Source of the DNA: Lentibacillus halodurans
GTDB taxonomy: Bacteria; Bacillota; Bacilli; Bacillales; Amphibacillaceae
NCBI RefSeq assembly: GCF_900112045.1
Contig: NZ_FOJW01000004.1
Span: 211,741 to 275,740, forward strand
Length of the DNA: 64,000 nt
Reading direction: 5' to 3'
The notes under the pieces were generated by a model. That model worked only from the letters and a program-made list of their open reading frames with translations, was not told the DNA's origin and searched no databases. Positions within the stretch are counted from its first letter, which is position 1, and each line of letters begins with the position of its first letter. Both the position numbers and the translations under genes were made by a program. This document shows positions 28,175-35,734 of the stretch, one piece after another.

Positions 28175-28204
28175 ATTATATACATGATTTGGCATATTCG
28201 TCAA
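28175..28204 (-). promoter_or_regulatory. Sigma-A promoter of the S-box transcript
   Basis: Minus strand: TTGACG (28204-28199), an 18-nt spacer and a perfect TATAAT (28180-28175), 27 nt upstream of the aptamer P1 helix. Confidence 0.78.
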
Positions 28205-28212
28205 GCGCTTTT

Positions 28213-29115
28213 TTAATTTTTTTTACGGCGTTGTGCCGGCCTGGGTTGCGCGGATGCCATGTAAATAATGAGTGCTGTCCAGATTAGAACAAATGACATC
28301 AGGTGTGCACTGGAGAACGTTTCTTCATAGACGAACACACCGAGAATCAGCATGATGGTCGGTGCGATGTATTGTAAAAAGCCTACCATCGATAATGGAA
28401 TCTGCTTGGCACCGCTGGCAAACAGAAGAAGCGGGACAGCAGTGGCGACTCCAGCTCCAATTAATAATAGCCCGGTACCGGACAGCATGACATCTGCCGC
28501 TATGGAACTGTCAGAAACAGCGAGCAGATAAATCAATGCGATCGGCGTTACAATCATAGTTTCGATGGTCAGCCCGAATATGGAACTGATATCGACTGTT
28601 TTTTTCAGCAACCCATAAATGCCAAAAGTGAATGCCAGCAATAATGATACCCATGGAAACACACCATAGCTGATGGTGAGATTGATGACACCAATTCCAG
28701 CCAGAATAAATGATAATAGCTGTCGCCTTGTCAGTGTTTCTTTTAACACTATCATTCCCAGCAAAATACTGACAAGTGGATTAATGTAATAGCCAAGGCT
28801 TGACTGGATGACATAATCATTGTTGACTGCCCAGATGAAGGTGAGCCAGTTTAGGCTGATGGCGATAGACGCAAGCGTAATACCGATAAACTTTTTCTTG
28901 TCTCTTATAATGGCTTTGCATTCCTGGATGAAAGCCTTCCATTTCTGGATGGCCAGTACGATTACGATCATAAGGACGAAAGACCACAGAATACGGTGGG
29001 CGAGTATTTCACCAGGAGGCGTATCATCAAGCAGCTTCCAATAAATCGGCAAAAAGCCCCATAATAAATAAGCACTTGCGGCATACAAAATTCCTGATTT
29101 GGTTTCTTGATTCAT
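28213..29115 (-). CDS. RarD/EamA family permease
   Basis: 300-residue inner-membrane protein with about ten hydrophobic segments and two EamA repeats. It begins with the typical RarD sequence GILYAASAYLLWGFLPIYWK. Strong site AAGGGGG. RarD-type proteins are drug/metabolite superfamily transporters; substrate unknown. It sits directly upstream of the S-box transcript on the same strand and divergent from methionine gamma-lyase, so a link to sulfur amino acids is possible but only positional. No terminator is seen before the S-box promoter. Confidence 0.88.
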   Translation of the reverse strand: MNQETKSGILYAASAYLLWGFLPIYWKLLDDTPPGEILAHRILWSFVLMIVIVLAIQKWKAFIQECKAIIRDKKKFIGITLASIAISLNWLTFIWAVNNDYVIQSSLGYYINPLVSILLGMIVLKETLTRRQLLSFILAGIGVINLTISYGVFPWVSLLLAFTFGIYGLLKKTVDISSIFGLTIETMIVTPIALIYLLAVSDSSIAADVMLSGTGLLLIGAGVATAVPLLLFASGAKQIPLSMVGFLQYIAPTIMLILGVFVYEETFSSAHLMSFVLIWTALIIYMASAQPRPAQRRKKN

Positions 29116-29504
29116 TCTGAAAGCCCCCTTTTTATATGGTTGTAGTAAATCCGATATTTTCCGAAACGTGTGAGTTGCTGTGTATTTAATGGGTTTTGGT
29201 CAGCAAATCGAGCGAGCACACCCCGAAGAGAACGAGCCCCGTATTTAAATCCACCCACGCTCGGCCCACATCGCACGATCAGCGGCTGAATCGCGCAGCT
29301 CCCACCAAAAAAGCACGATATCAACCCTAATTCAAAACAAATACCCACCTTCATTGATGTAAATATCCTAATTTTAGAATCAATTTTATAAAAAAGCAAT
29401 CAGCCTGAATCATCATTTTATAGAAAACGCTTTCAAAAAGCGGTCAAATACAATAAGATAGTAGTATAAAAGTTTAAGAGAATCATTTGAAGGGGGCTTT
29501 TGTA
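29116..29504. other. Divergent intergenic region (rarD / methionine gamma-lyase)
   Basis: 389 bp. At about 29195-29300 lies GC-richer sequence with several GAGCGA/GCTCG-type cores (AATCGAGCGAGCAC, AACGAGC, CACGCTCG), similar to the 22-nt repeats elsewhere in the window. Downstream is the candidate cre site at 29421. No RNA or protein gene is recognised. Confidence 0.5.
29421..29435 (+). promoter_or_regulatory. Candidate CcpA (cre) site before methionine gamma-lyase
   Basis: TAGAAAACGCTTTCA matches WTGNAANCGNWNNCW with one mismatch (A for T at position 2). It is 70 bp upstream of the start codon, in the expected promoter region. Confidence 0.5.
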
Positions 29505-30689
29505 ATGATGAAGTATCATAAGCAGTCTGAAACGTCGGTTATTCATGATGGCTATGACTCTGATGATATGCTGGGAAGTCTTGCTCTACCACTGTTTCAG
29601 ACATCTACCTTTACATTTGAAACCGCAGAGCAGGGAGAGCGCCGGTTTGCCGGTGAGGAAAATGGCTATATGTATTCGAGGCTGGGTAATCCAACCGTCA
29701 CAGTACTGGAGGAAAAAATGGCTGCCTTGGAAAAAGGGGAGCGCGGACTGGCTTTTGCATCCGGAATGGCGGCGGTTTCAGCGATACTGGTGGCCTTGAC
29801 CAAAGCAAATGATCATATATTATGTTCTTCAGGCTTATATGGCTGTACATTCGGTTTACTAAATATGATGAAAGAAAAATACAATATTACACATGACTTT
29901 TCGGTGATGGGAACAAAAGATGAACTGCGCGCATTAATCAGGCCAGAAACTGCCTGTATTTACGTTGAAACACCAATCAACCCGACGATGAAGCTGATTG
30001 ATCTGGAAATGGTTGCTGAAGTAGCGCACGAACGTGACATCCCTATCGTGGTCGATAACACATTTGCATCCCCGCATTTGCAGCGTCCGCTTGAGATTGG
30101 CTGTGATGTGGTCATTCACAGTGCGACAAAATACATCGGCGGGCATGGGGATGTCATTGCCGGAGTTGCTGTCGGGAATAAGGAATTTTTGGATAACGTG
30201 CAAATGACAACACAAAAAGATATGGGCGGCGTTATGTCCCCGTTTGATGCGTGGCTTTTGATCAGAGGACTGAAAACCTTACCGATTCGGGTTGACCGCC
30301 ACTGTCATAATGCGGAAAAAATTCATTGGAAATTGCGCAGCCATCCCAAAGTAGCCCGTGTTTTTTATCCGGATGATTCACGTCATCCTGATTATCATAT
30401 CCGGCAAAAGCAAATGAAACGCGGCGGTGGAATCATTTCTTTTGAAATCAATGGAACAAAACCAGATGCCCAGCAAATGCTGAATAACCTGAACTTTATT
30501 AAAATCGCTGTCAGCCTCGGTGATGCTGAAACACTCATTCAGCACCCGGCAACCATGACACATGCGGTCGTTCCGGAAGTATCCAGGCAGGAAATGGGAA
30601 TCAGTGATCAGCTTATCCGATTATCAGTAGGGCTTGAAGCATGGGATGATATCTGGGCGGATCTTGAACAGGCGCTGGACCAGCTGTAA
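29505..30689 (+). CDS. Methionine gamma-lyase (cystathionine gamma-synthase family PLP enzyme)
   Basis: 394-residue PLP enzyme of the Cys/Met metabolism family. Motifs: YMYSRLGNPTVTVLE, the Tyr of SGLYGCTFGLL, the cofactor Asp in VDNTFASPHLQRP, and the PLP lysine in VIHSATKYIGGHGDVIAG. Members closest in these motifs are methionine gamma-lyases, releasing methanethiol, ammonia and 2-oxobutanoate; cystathionine gamma-lyase or synthase activity cannot be excluded. The ATG at 29505 follows AGGGGG with normal spacing (ATG 29508 also possible); an upstream TTG is not needed. It is transcribed away from the sulfhydrylase, giving opposed synthesis and breakdown functions nearby. Confidence 0.85.
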   Translation: MMKYHKQSETSVIHDGYDSDDMLGSLALPLFQTSTFTFETAEQGERRFAGEENGYMYSRLGNPTVTVLEEKMAALEKGERGLAFASGMAAVSAILVALTKANDHILCSSGLYGCTFGLLNMMKEKYNITHDFSVMGTKDELRALIRPETACIYVETPINPTMKLIDLEMVAEVAHERDIPIVVDNTFASPHLQRPLEIGCDVVIHSATKYIGGHGDVIAGVAVGNKEFLDNVQMTTQKDMGGVMSPFDAWLLIRGLKTLPIRVDRHCHNAEKIHWKLRSHPKVARVFYPDDSRHPDYHIRQKQMKRGGGIISFEINGTKPDAQQMLNNLNFIKIAVSLGDAETLIQHPATMTHAVVPEVSRQEMGISDQLIRLSVGLEAWDDIWADLEQALDQL

Positions 30690-31129
30690 TCCTGTATGGT
30701 GTTCGCATCTTATCATCTATAGAACCGCTCAAAGCAGCAAGCGTTTCGTTCTGTTCACCAATGTCACGGTTGTTTATCCTATGGCTCATGTATACTGACT
30801 GCAGTATCATCGTCATACGTTTTGATCGCTTTTATAACGCTGTCTGAAATGTCATCACGTGAAGTCCAGCGGGAATGAACATTTACCAAGACAAAACCCA
30901 ATAGACACGTCTGTACACATCGTTTCTCGATACAGGCGTGTTTTATTCTCTGATATAACGGGCATTGCTTTCATATGCTATAAACGCTATGATTTGTTTG
31001 CATGTTTACCTGTATTAAGTCCAAAATATCAGGAGGTTTTCAAGATCCCTTTATGCATAGACTAACGTATATGGAAAAATTATGCTATATTAATCGTAGC
31101 GGCATTTGGAGTAAAGAGAGGTTTTGTTC
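30690..31129. other. 440-bp gap between methionine gamma-lyase and cardiolipin synthase
   Basis: Holds a terminator at 30905-30945. A short minus-strand frame (30779-30901) spells a protein-like 40-residue tail ending DDDTAVSIHEP but has no ribosome binding site and starts inside the terminator. No other gene or RNA is recognised. Confidence 0.5.
30905..30945 (+). terminator. Probable intrinsic terminator
   Basis: ACACGTCTGTA (30905-30915) and TACAGGCGTGT (30931-30941) form an 11-bp stem with one G-U pair, then TTT. It lies over 200 bp after the gamma-lyase stop. Confidence 0.65.
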
Positions 31130-32572
31130 GTGGGATTTACATCGATATTTTTAGGTATCATTATTGTTTTGAATATTGCACTGGCATTAACCATTATCTT
31201 TCTGGAGCGGAAAGATGCATCTGCAACATGGGCCTGGCTGATGGTCTTGCTTTTTATACCGATTGCCGGATTCATATTATATTTGGTTTTTGGAAGACGG
31301 ATCAGCGGTGAACGCATTTTCACCTGGGATGCGAAATCCAAATTAGGGGTTAAATTTGCAGTACAGGAACAATTGCGCGCCCTTGAACATGATAACTTTC
31401 AATATAAAAATAAGGATTTGGCAGAATACAAGGATCTCTACTATTTGCACCTGAGTAACGATGATGCGATTTTGACGCAGGATAACAGTGTGGACATTTT
31501 CACAGATGGCAAGGAAAAGTTTGATGCACTCTTACAGGATATGGAGAAGGCGACAGATCATATTCACTTGTTATATTATATTCTGCGTCATGACCAGCTC
31601 GGTAAACGAACTGCGGATGTTTTAATGAGAAAGGCGAAACAGGGTGTCGAAGTCCGAATTTTATATGACGATATGGGGTCAAGAAAAATCAGTAAAAAAT
31701 TTCTCCACCGAATGCGAAAAGCCGGTGTTGAAATTGAAGCATTTTTTCCGTCCAAGATCCCGAAAGTCAATTTTAAAATCAATTACCGCAATCACCGTAA
31801 ATTGGCAATTATTGACAGCAAAATAGGCTATATCGGTGGCTTTAATATTGGTGACGAATATCTTGGCTATAATAAAAAATTCGGTTACTGGCGTGATACC
31901 CATTTACGTATTTGCGGCAATGCGGTGGCCAATATGCAAACCCGGTTTATTTTGGACTGGAATCAGGCATCACGGCACGATATTGTGTATGATGAGCGTT
32001 ATTACGCTTATGAAAAAAGCGGTGATGTCGGGGTGCAAATTGTATCCAGCGGACCGGATTCTGACTGGGAGCAAATCAAAAACGGCTATATTAAAATGAT
32101 TATGTCTGCTAAAAAATATGTGTACATCCAGACGCCATATTTTATTCCGGACGATAGTCTCCAGGATATATTGCGGATCGCTGCTCTGTCGGGAATTGAT
32201 GTCAAAATCATGATCCCGAATAAGCCGGACCACCCATTTGTCTATTGGGCAACGCTGTCGTATATTGGTGACTTACTGAATGCCGGGGCAGAAGTCTATA
32301 TTTATCAAAAAGGATTTCTGCATGCGAAAACAATTACTGTCGATGGAAAAATTTCCTCTGTTGGGACAGCCAACATTGATGTACGCAGTTTTCGCCTGAA
32401 TTTTGAAGTGAATGCATTTCTGTATGACCAGGGATTGTCGGAAAGATTAGTGGATGCTTTTTGTAAAGATATCAAAGACTCAACACAGATGACTAAAAAA
32501 TTATATCGTAAACGTTCATTGGGTGTAAGGTTTAAAGAGTCGATTTCAAGATTGCTCTCTCCTATACTCTAG
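31130..32572 (+). CDS. cls: Cardiolipin synthase (ClsA type)
   Basis: 480-residue membrane enzyme condensing two phosphatidylglycerols to cardiolipin. Two N-terminal membrane segments (about residues 1-25 and 33-55) precede two phospholipase D domains with HKD motifs. The first is NHRKLAIIDSKIGYIGGFN (about residue 220) and the second is HAKTITVDGKISSVGTANID (about residue 400). The GTG at 31130 follows AGAGAGG at eight bases; the TTG two codons earlier is less well placed. Cardiolipin content rises in salt-adapted bacilli, which fits a halotolerant host. Monocistronic; the thioesterase begins 60 bp downstream. Confidence 0.93.
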   Translation: MGFTSIFLGIIIVLNIALALTIIFLERKDASATWAWLMVLLFIPIAGFILYLVFGRRISGERIFTWDAKSKLGVKFAVQEQLRALEHDNFQYKNKDLAEYKDLYYLHLSNDDAILTQDNSVDIFTDGKEKFDALLQDMEKATDHIHLLYYILRHDQLGKRTADVLMRKAKQGVEVRILYDDMGSRKISKKFLHRMRKAGVEIEAFFPSKIPKVNFKINYRNHRKLAIIDSKIGYIGGFNIGDEYLGYNKKFGYWRDTHLRICGNAVANMQTRFILDWNQASRHDIVYDERYYAYEKSGDVGVQIVSSGPDSDWEQIKNGYIKMIMSAKKYVYIQTPYFIPDDSLQDILRIAALSGIDVKIMIPNKPDHPFVYWATLSYIGDLLNAGAEVYIYQKGFLHAKTITVDGKISSVGTANIDVRSFRLNFEVNAFLYDQGLSERLVDAFCKDIKDSTQMTKKLYRKRSLGVRFKESISRLLSPIL

Positions 32573-32632
32573 TAGTAAAGCAGGCAATAATGAGGAAAAT
32601 AATAGCAAAAATTGTGAAACGGAGGAACTGAT

Positions 32633-33160
32633 ATGGATAAGAAACCTTGCAGAGATTCATTAGCTGTTAAAACATCGCATGTACTGCCCCCGGATACGAA
32701 TAACCATGGGACACTCTTCGGAGGCAAGCTAATGGCACATATTGATGATGTCGCTGCGATTGCAGCTGTCAGACACTCGAGAAAACCGGTTGTAACGGCT
32801 TCAACGGATTCGGTTGATTTTCTTGCACCGGTCAAAGAAGGTGATTCCGTCTGCGTTGAGGCATTTGTAACATGGACACACCATACATCAATGGAAGTAT
32901 TTATCAAGGCAGTAACGGAGAATTTGCTGACTGGCGGCCGTAAAGTGTGTTCGACTGCCTTTTTGACATTTGTCGCTGTCGATGACAATGGGAAGCCGAC
33001 CCCTGTTCCCCAGGTTTATCCTGTTTCAGCTCAGGAAAAGCAATTGCATGAATCGGCTCCCGAACGTGCAGAGCAGCGAAAAAAACGCCGGGAACACTCC
33101 AAAGAAGTAGCCACAACGTTTGGTACCGATTATCCGTGGAACCATAAACGTCAGGGGTGA
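32633..33160 (+). CDS. Acyl-CoA thioesterase (hot-dog fold, YkhA-like)
   Basis: 175-residue cytosolic hot-dog enzyme. The core motif DTNNHGTLFGGKLMAHIDDVAAIAA (residues 22-46 region) contains the GG and the catalytic Asp of type-II acyl-CoA hydrolases. The strand STDSVDFLAPVKEGDSV follows. The C-terminal 30 residues are Lys/Arg/Glu-rich. It hydrolyses acyl-CoA to free acid and CoA; chain-length preference is unknown. CGGAGGAA precedes the ATG. Length and motif match B. subtilis YkhA. Confidence 0.9.
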   Translation: MDKKPCRDSLAVKTSHVLPPDTNNHGTLFGGKLMAHIDDVAAIAAVRHSRKPVVTASTDSVDFLAPVKEGDSVCVEAFVTWTHHTSMEVFIKAVTENLLTGGRKVCSTAFLTFVAVDDNGKPTPVPQVYPVSAQEKQLHESAPERAEQRKKRREHSKEVATTFGTDYPWNHKRQG

Positions 33161-33321
33161 ATGTATTCTGCCTGAACCAGGGCAGAACCTGTTGCATTTC
33201 ACCCGGGAAAAAGTTTGTAATATAAGTGAAATCTCATTCAGTGGGTTGCTATCGCCCCGCTTACAAAAAGGAACAAGCTTGGAGTCAGGTGTAATGATCA
33301 CAATGACGCAGTATTGACAAA

Positions 33322-33507
33322 ATGGCTTCACAGACACGAATGTATTATGAAAACTCACGTGGGGGGATAGTACCTGCCATTTCACTGGATAGGATTTATG
33401 CAGCGAATGCTGAAGACCCGGCAAACTGGCTAAAGGGTTCTGAAGAGAAAAAACATAGGAAAAGAGCCCTTAAACAGGCTCAGTTTCGTTGGTTCAAATC
33501 CAGTTAA
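33322..33507 (+). CDS. Possible 61-residue basic protein, unrecognised
   Basis: Frame ending in a Lys/Arg-rich helix (EEKKHRKRALKQAQFRWFKSS) after a segment GGIVPAISLDRIYAANAEDP. The composition looks protein-like, but no ribosome binding site precedes the ATG and I recognise no family. The rest of the gap 33161-33528 has only a weak 5-bp hairpin with TTTT (about 33460-33481, minus strand), possibly ending the HxlR gene transcript. Confidence 0.28.
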   Translation: MASQTRMYYENSRGGIVPAISLDRIYAANAEDPANWLKGSEEKKHRKRALKQAQFRWFKSS

Positions 33508-33528
33508 AGGTTTCTCCCGGAGGTTCAG

Positions 33529-33861
33529 TTATCTGGCATTTGTTTTTTCTGTATTTTCAAATGGCATCCATTCATTTGCCCAATTTTGAATTTCTTGAAT
33601 AACCGGCTTCAGGGCTTTTCCTTTCTTTGACAAGGAATACTCAATGCGTACTGGAAATTCGGAGTATATATTGCGTTCAACAATGCCTTCTTTCTCTAGC
33701 ATTTTCAGTCGATCAGAGAGCAATCGTCCACTTATTGGCAAATCTGATTCCATTTCGGAAAAACGTTTGGCGCCGTCAAGCAGCTCAAACAATATCAAAC
33801 CAACCCAGCGTTTGCTGATAATTTCCATTGCACCTTCAAAACGCGGACATAACTCAGTCAT
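33529..33861 (-). CDS. HxlR-family winged-helix regulator (YodB/CatR-like)
   Basis: 110-residue DNA-binding protein. The N-terminal MTELCPRFEGAMEIISKRW places a Cys at residue 5, equivalent to the single redox-sensing Cys of the quinone/disulfide-stress repressors YodB and CatR. The winged helix covers residues 12-95 (GRLLSDRLKMLEKEGIVERNI). The ATG at 33861 follows GAGAGGTGA; upstream in-frame codons lack a site. Redox or electrophile sensing is inferred from this Cys, and the target genes are unknown. It is divergent from the M29 aminopeptidase. Confidence 0.87.
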   Translation of the reverse strand: MTELCPRFEGAMEIISKRWVGLILFELLDGAKRFSEMESDLPISGRLLSDRLKMLEKEGIVERNIYSEFPVRIEYSLSKKGKALKPVIQEIQNWANEWMPFENTEKTNAR

Positions 33862-34040
33862 CAAGATCACCTCTCTCTGATAAATGGTCATATGATTACG
33901 AAAAGTAACTTGATACAATCTTAACACACAGCGGCTTTTGGGTAAAATCCAATTGTGCTAGCGATTATGTTATATGATTTGGTGATTTTTTTCATTTATG
34001 AAATAATAGCAGGTACAATCAACTATTTGGAGGTAACCGT

Positions 34041-35291
34041 ATGGCAGATCAAAAAACGAAGGAAAAATACGCTGAACTGGCGTTGCGGACAGGTGTCAAT
34101 CTGCAAAACAATCAGGCGCTCATGATCAATGCGCCAATTGAAGGAGCGGATTTTACCAGAATCGTTGCCCGGAAAGCATATGAAATGGGAGCAAAGGACG
34201 TACATATCAATTGGACAGATGATGAATTGACCTTATTGAAATATGAAAATGCGCCAGATGACGTTATTGGAACGTATCCGGAATGGAAAGTTAAGCTTCA
34301 TGATATGTATGCGGAAGACGGAGCTGCTGTCCTGTCAATCCGGTCAACAAATCCGGATTTGTTAAAGGATATTGATTCATCCCGGGTCGCGATGGCGAAT
34401 AAAGCAGCAGCACAAGCGATGAAAAATTTCCGCCAATATACGATGAATGACCGGATCACCTGGTCGATCATATCAATTCCGACCGGTGACTGGGCACAGA
34501 AAATTTTCCCGGATAAATCAAGAGAGGACGCGGTTGAACGCCTGTGGGATGCCATTGTCAACATCGTTCGTGTTGATCAGGAGGCCCCGATGGCAGCATG
34601 GGAAGAACACAACAAAACATTGGAAACAGCCCGTGAAATTTTAAATCGGAAGAAGTATAAAAAACTTGTGTTTAAAGCACCGGGTACCGATCTCGAAATT
34701 GAGCTTCCGGACGGTCATATCTGGAAAGGCGGTTCAGCGGTTTCAGAACAAGGCACAACATTCAATCCGAATATACCGACAGAGGAGGTTTTCTCCTTAC
34801 CGCATAAATATGGTGTGAACGGAACTGTTTCCAGTACAAAGCCGCTCAATTATGGCGGTAGTTTGATTGATCAATTCAGCCTGATATTTAAAGATGGCAA
34901 TGTGGTTGATTATCAAGCTGAGCAGGGTGAAGAGACACTGAAACATCTGCTGAACACAGATGAAGGCGCACGCCATCTGGGTGAGGTCGCACTTGTTCCG
35001 CATGAATCACCGGTATCCCAGTCAGGGCTGATTTTCTACAATACACTTTATGACGAAAATGCATCCTGCCACATCGCCTTGGGTAAAGCATACCCAACCA
35101 ATCTTGAAGGCGGGGCGAATATGGATGATGAAACACTTGACCAGCATGGGGTCAATGATAGTTTGACTCATGTCGATTTTATGATCGGATCGGAAAAGCT
35201 GGACATTGACGGCGTCCTGGAAGATGGCACAACAGAACCTGTATTCCGCAAAGGCACATGGGCATTGAATGTGAAAGGGAATGATGGCTGA
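34041..35291 (+). CDS. M29 family aminopeptidase (AmpS/PepS)
   Basis: 416-residue cytosolic metallo-aminopeptidase. Metal ligands of the M29 family can be placed: Glu in NIPTEEVFSLPHKYG, Glu in LGEVALVPHESPV, His in YDENASCHIALG, and His/Asp in THVDFMIGSEKLDIDG. The chain length is standard. It releases N-terminal residues from peptides, downstream of peptide uptake systems such as those encoded at 4.5-16.6 kb. TTGGAGG precedes the ATG. Monocistronic. Confidence 0.92.
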   Translation: MADQKTKEKYAELALRTGVNLQNNQALMINAPIEGADFTRIVARKAYEMGAKDVHINWTDDELTLLKYENAPDDVIGTYPEWKVKLHDMYAEDGAAVLSIRSTNPDLLKDIDSSRVAMANKAAAQAMKNFRQYTMNDRITWSIISIPTGDWAQKIFPDKSREDAVERLWDAIVNIVRVDQEAPMAAWEEHNKTLETAREILNRKKYKKLVFKAPGTDLEIELPDGHIWKGGSAVSEQGTTFNPNIPTEEVFSLPHKYGVNGTVSSTKPLNYGGSLIDQFSLIFKDGNVVDYQAEQGEETLKHLLNTDEGARHLGEVALVPHESPVSQSGLIFYNTLYDENASCHIALGKAYPTNLEGGANMDDETLDQHGVNDSLTHVDFMIGSEKLDIDGVLEDGTTEPVFRKGTWALNVKGNDG

Positions 35292-35415
35292 GCTGAAACA
35301 TTCGACACCTGCCCCGAAGAAACAAAATCCATTTTGAAAGACTGACCAGTATTGCCTTTATAATGGCAAACGTTATTTACATGAGTGGGTATTTTTCAGT
35401 ATTAAACATAACAAG

Positions 35416-35724
35416 AGGCTGGGACAAAAGAACGTCTATAAAACAAAAATTCGAATTAACAAAGCAAGGTATACCCGGCTGCGGAAATCTACTTGGTGCT
35501 CGTCGTGTTGAATGAGATTTCGGAGAAGCAGTACTCCTCGCAGCTCGCTGTACTCGGTGGATGTTTCGCTCGTCGCTTTCGAGGGCGGCTGGTGAGCCTC
35601 CGCGTGCATTCGCAATGCGGGGTCTCACTTATGCCTTTTCTCGCTGGAGTCTACGTATATTTCCTCCGCTAAAACGGAGTATTGGTCGTCTTTTAAGTCC
35701 CTTACTTTAGTTATGTCCCAGCCT
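35416..35724. repeat. 309-bp element with terminal inverted repeats (non-coding Bacillaceae repeat)
   Basis: AGGCTGGGACA (35416-35426) is the exact inverse of TGTCCCAGCCT (35714-35724). The interior is GC-richer than its surroundings and, read on the minus strand, contains the blocks GACTCCAGCGAGAAAA, GACCCCGCATTGCGAATGC, GGAGGCTCACCAGCCGCCC and GAAAGCGACGAGCG. I recognise these blocks as a widely dispersed intergenic repeat of Bacillaceae. No transposase is present, so it would be a passive MITE-like unit or structured repeat. Short frames in it are not genes. It fills most of the 443-bp gap 35292-35734. Confidence 0.75.
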
Positions 35725-35734
35725 ATATTTCAAA

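Noticed and set aside
30779..30901. Minus-strand 40-codon frame ending DDDTAVSIHEP
   Set aside because: Protein-like ending, but only TTG starts, no ribosome binding site, and its beginning overlaps an intrinsic terminator. It may be a remnant; not supported as a gene.
33440..33520. GGTTCAAATCC resembling a tRNA T-loop
   Set aside because: The flanking bases do not give a stable T-stem, and no D-arm, anticodon arm or acceptor pairing could be built around it.
35377..35628. Minus-strand frame of 83 codons in the 35.4-35.7 kb gap
   Set aside because: It lies within the inverted-repeat element and has the Arg/Ser-rich composition of a translated repeat, without a ribosome binding site.
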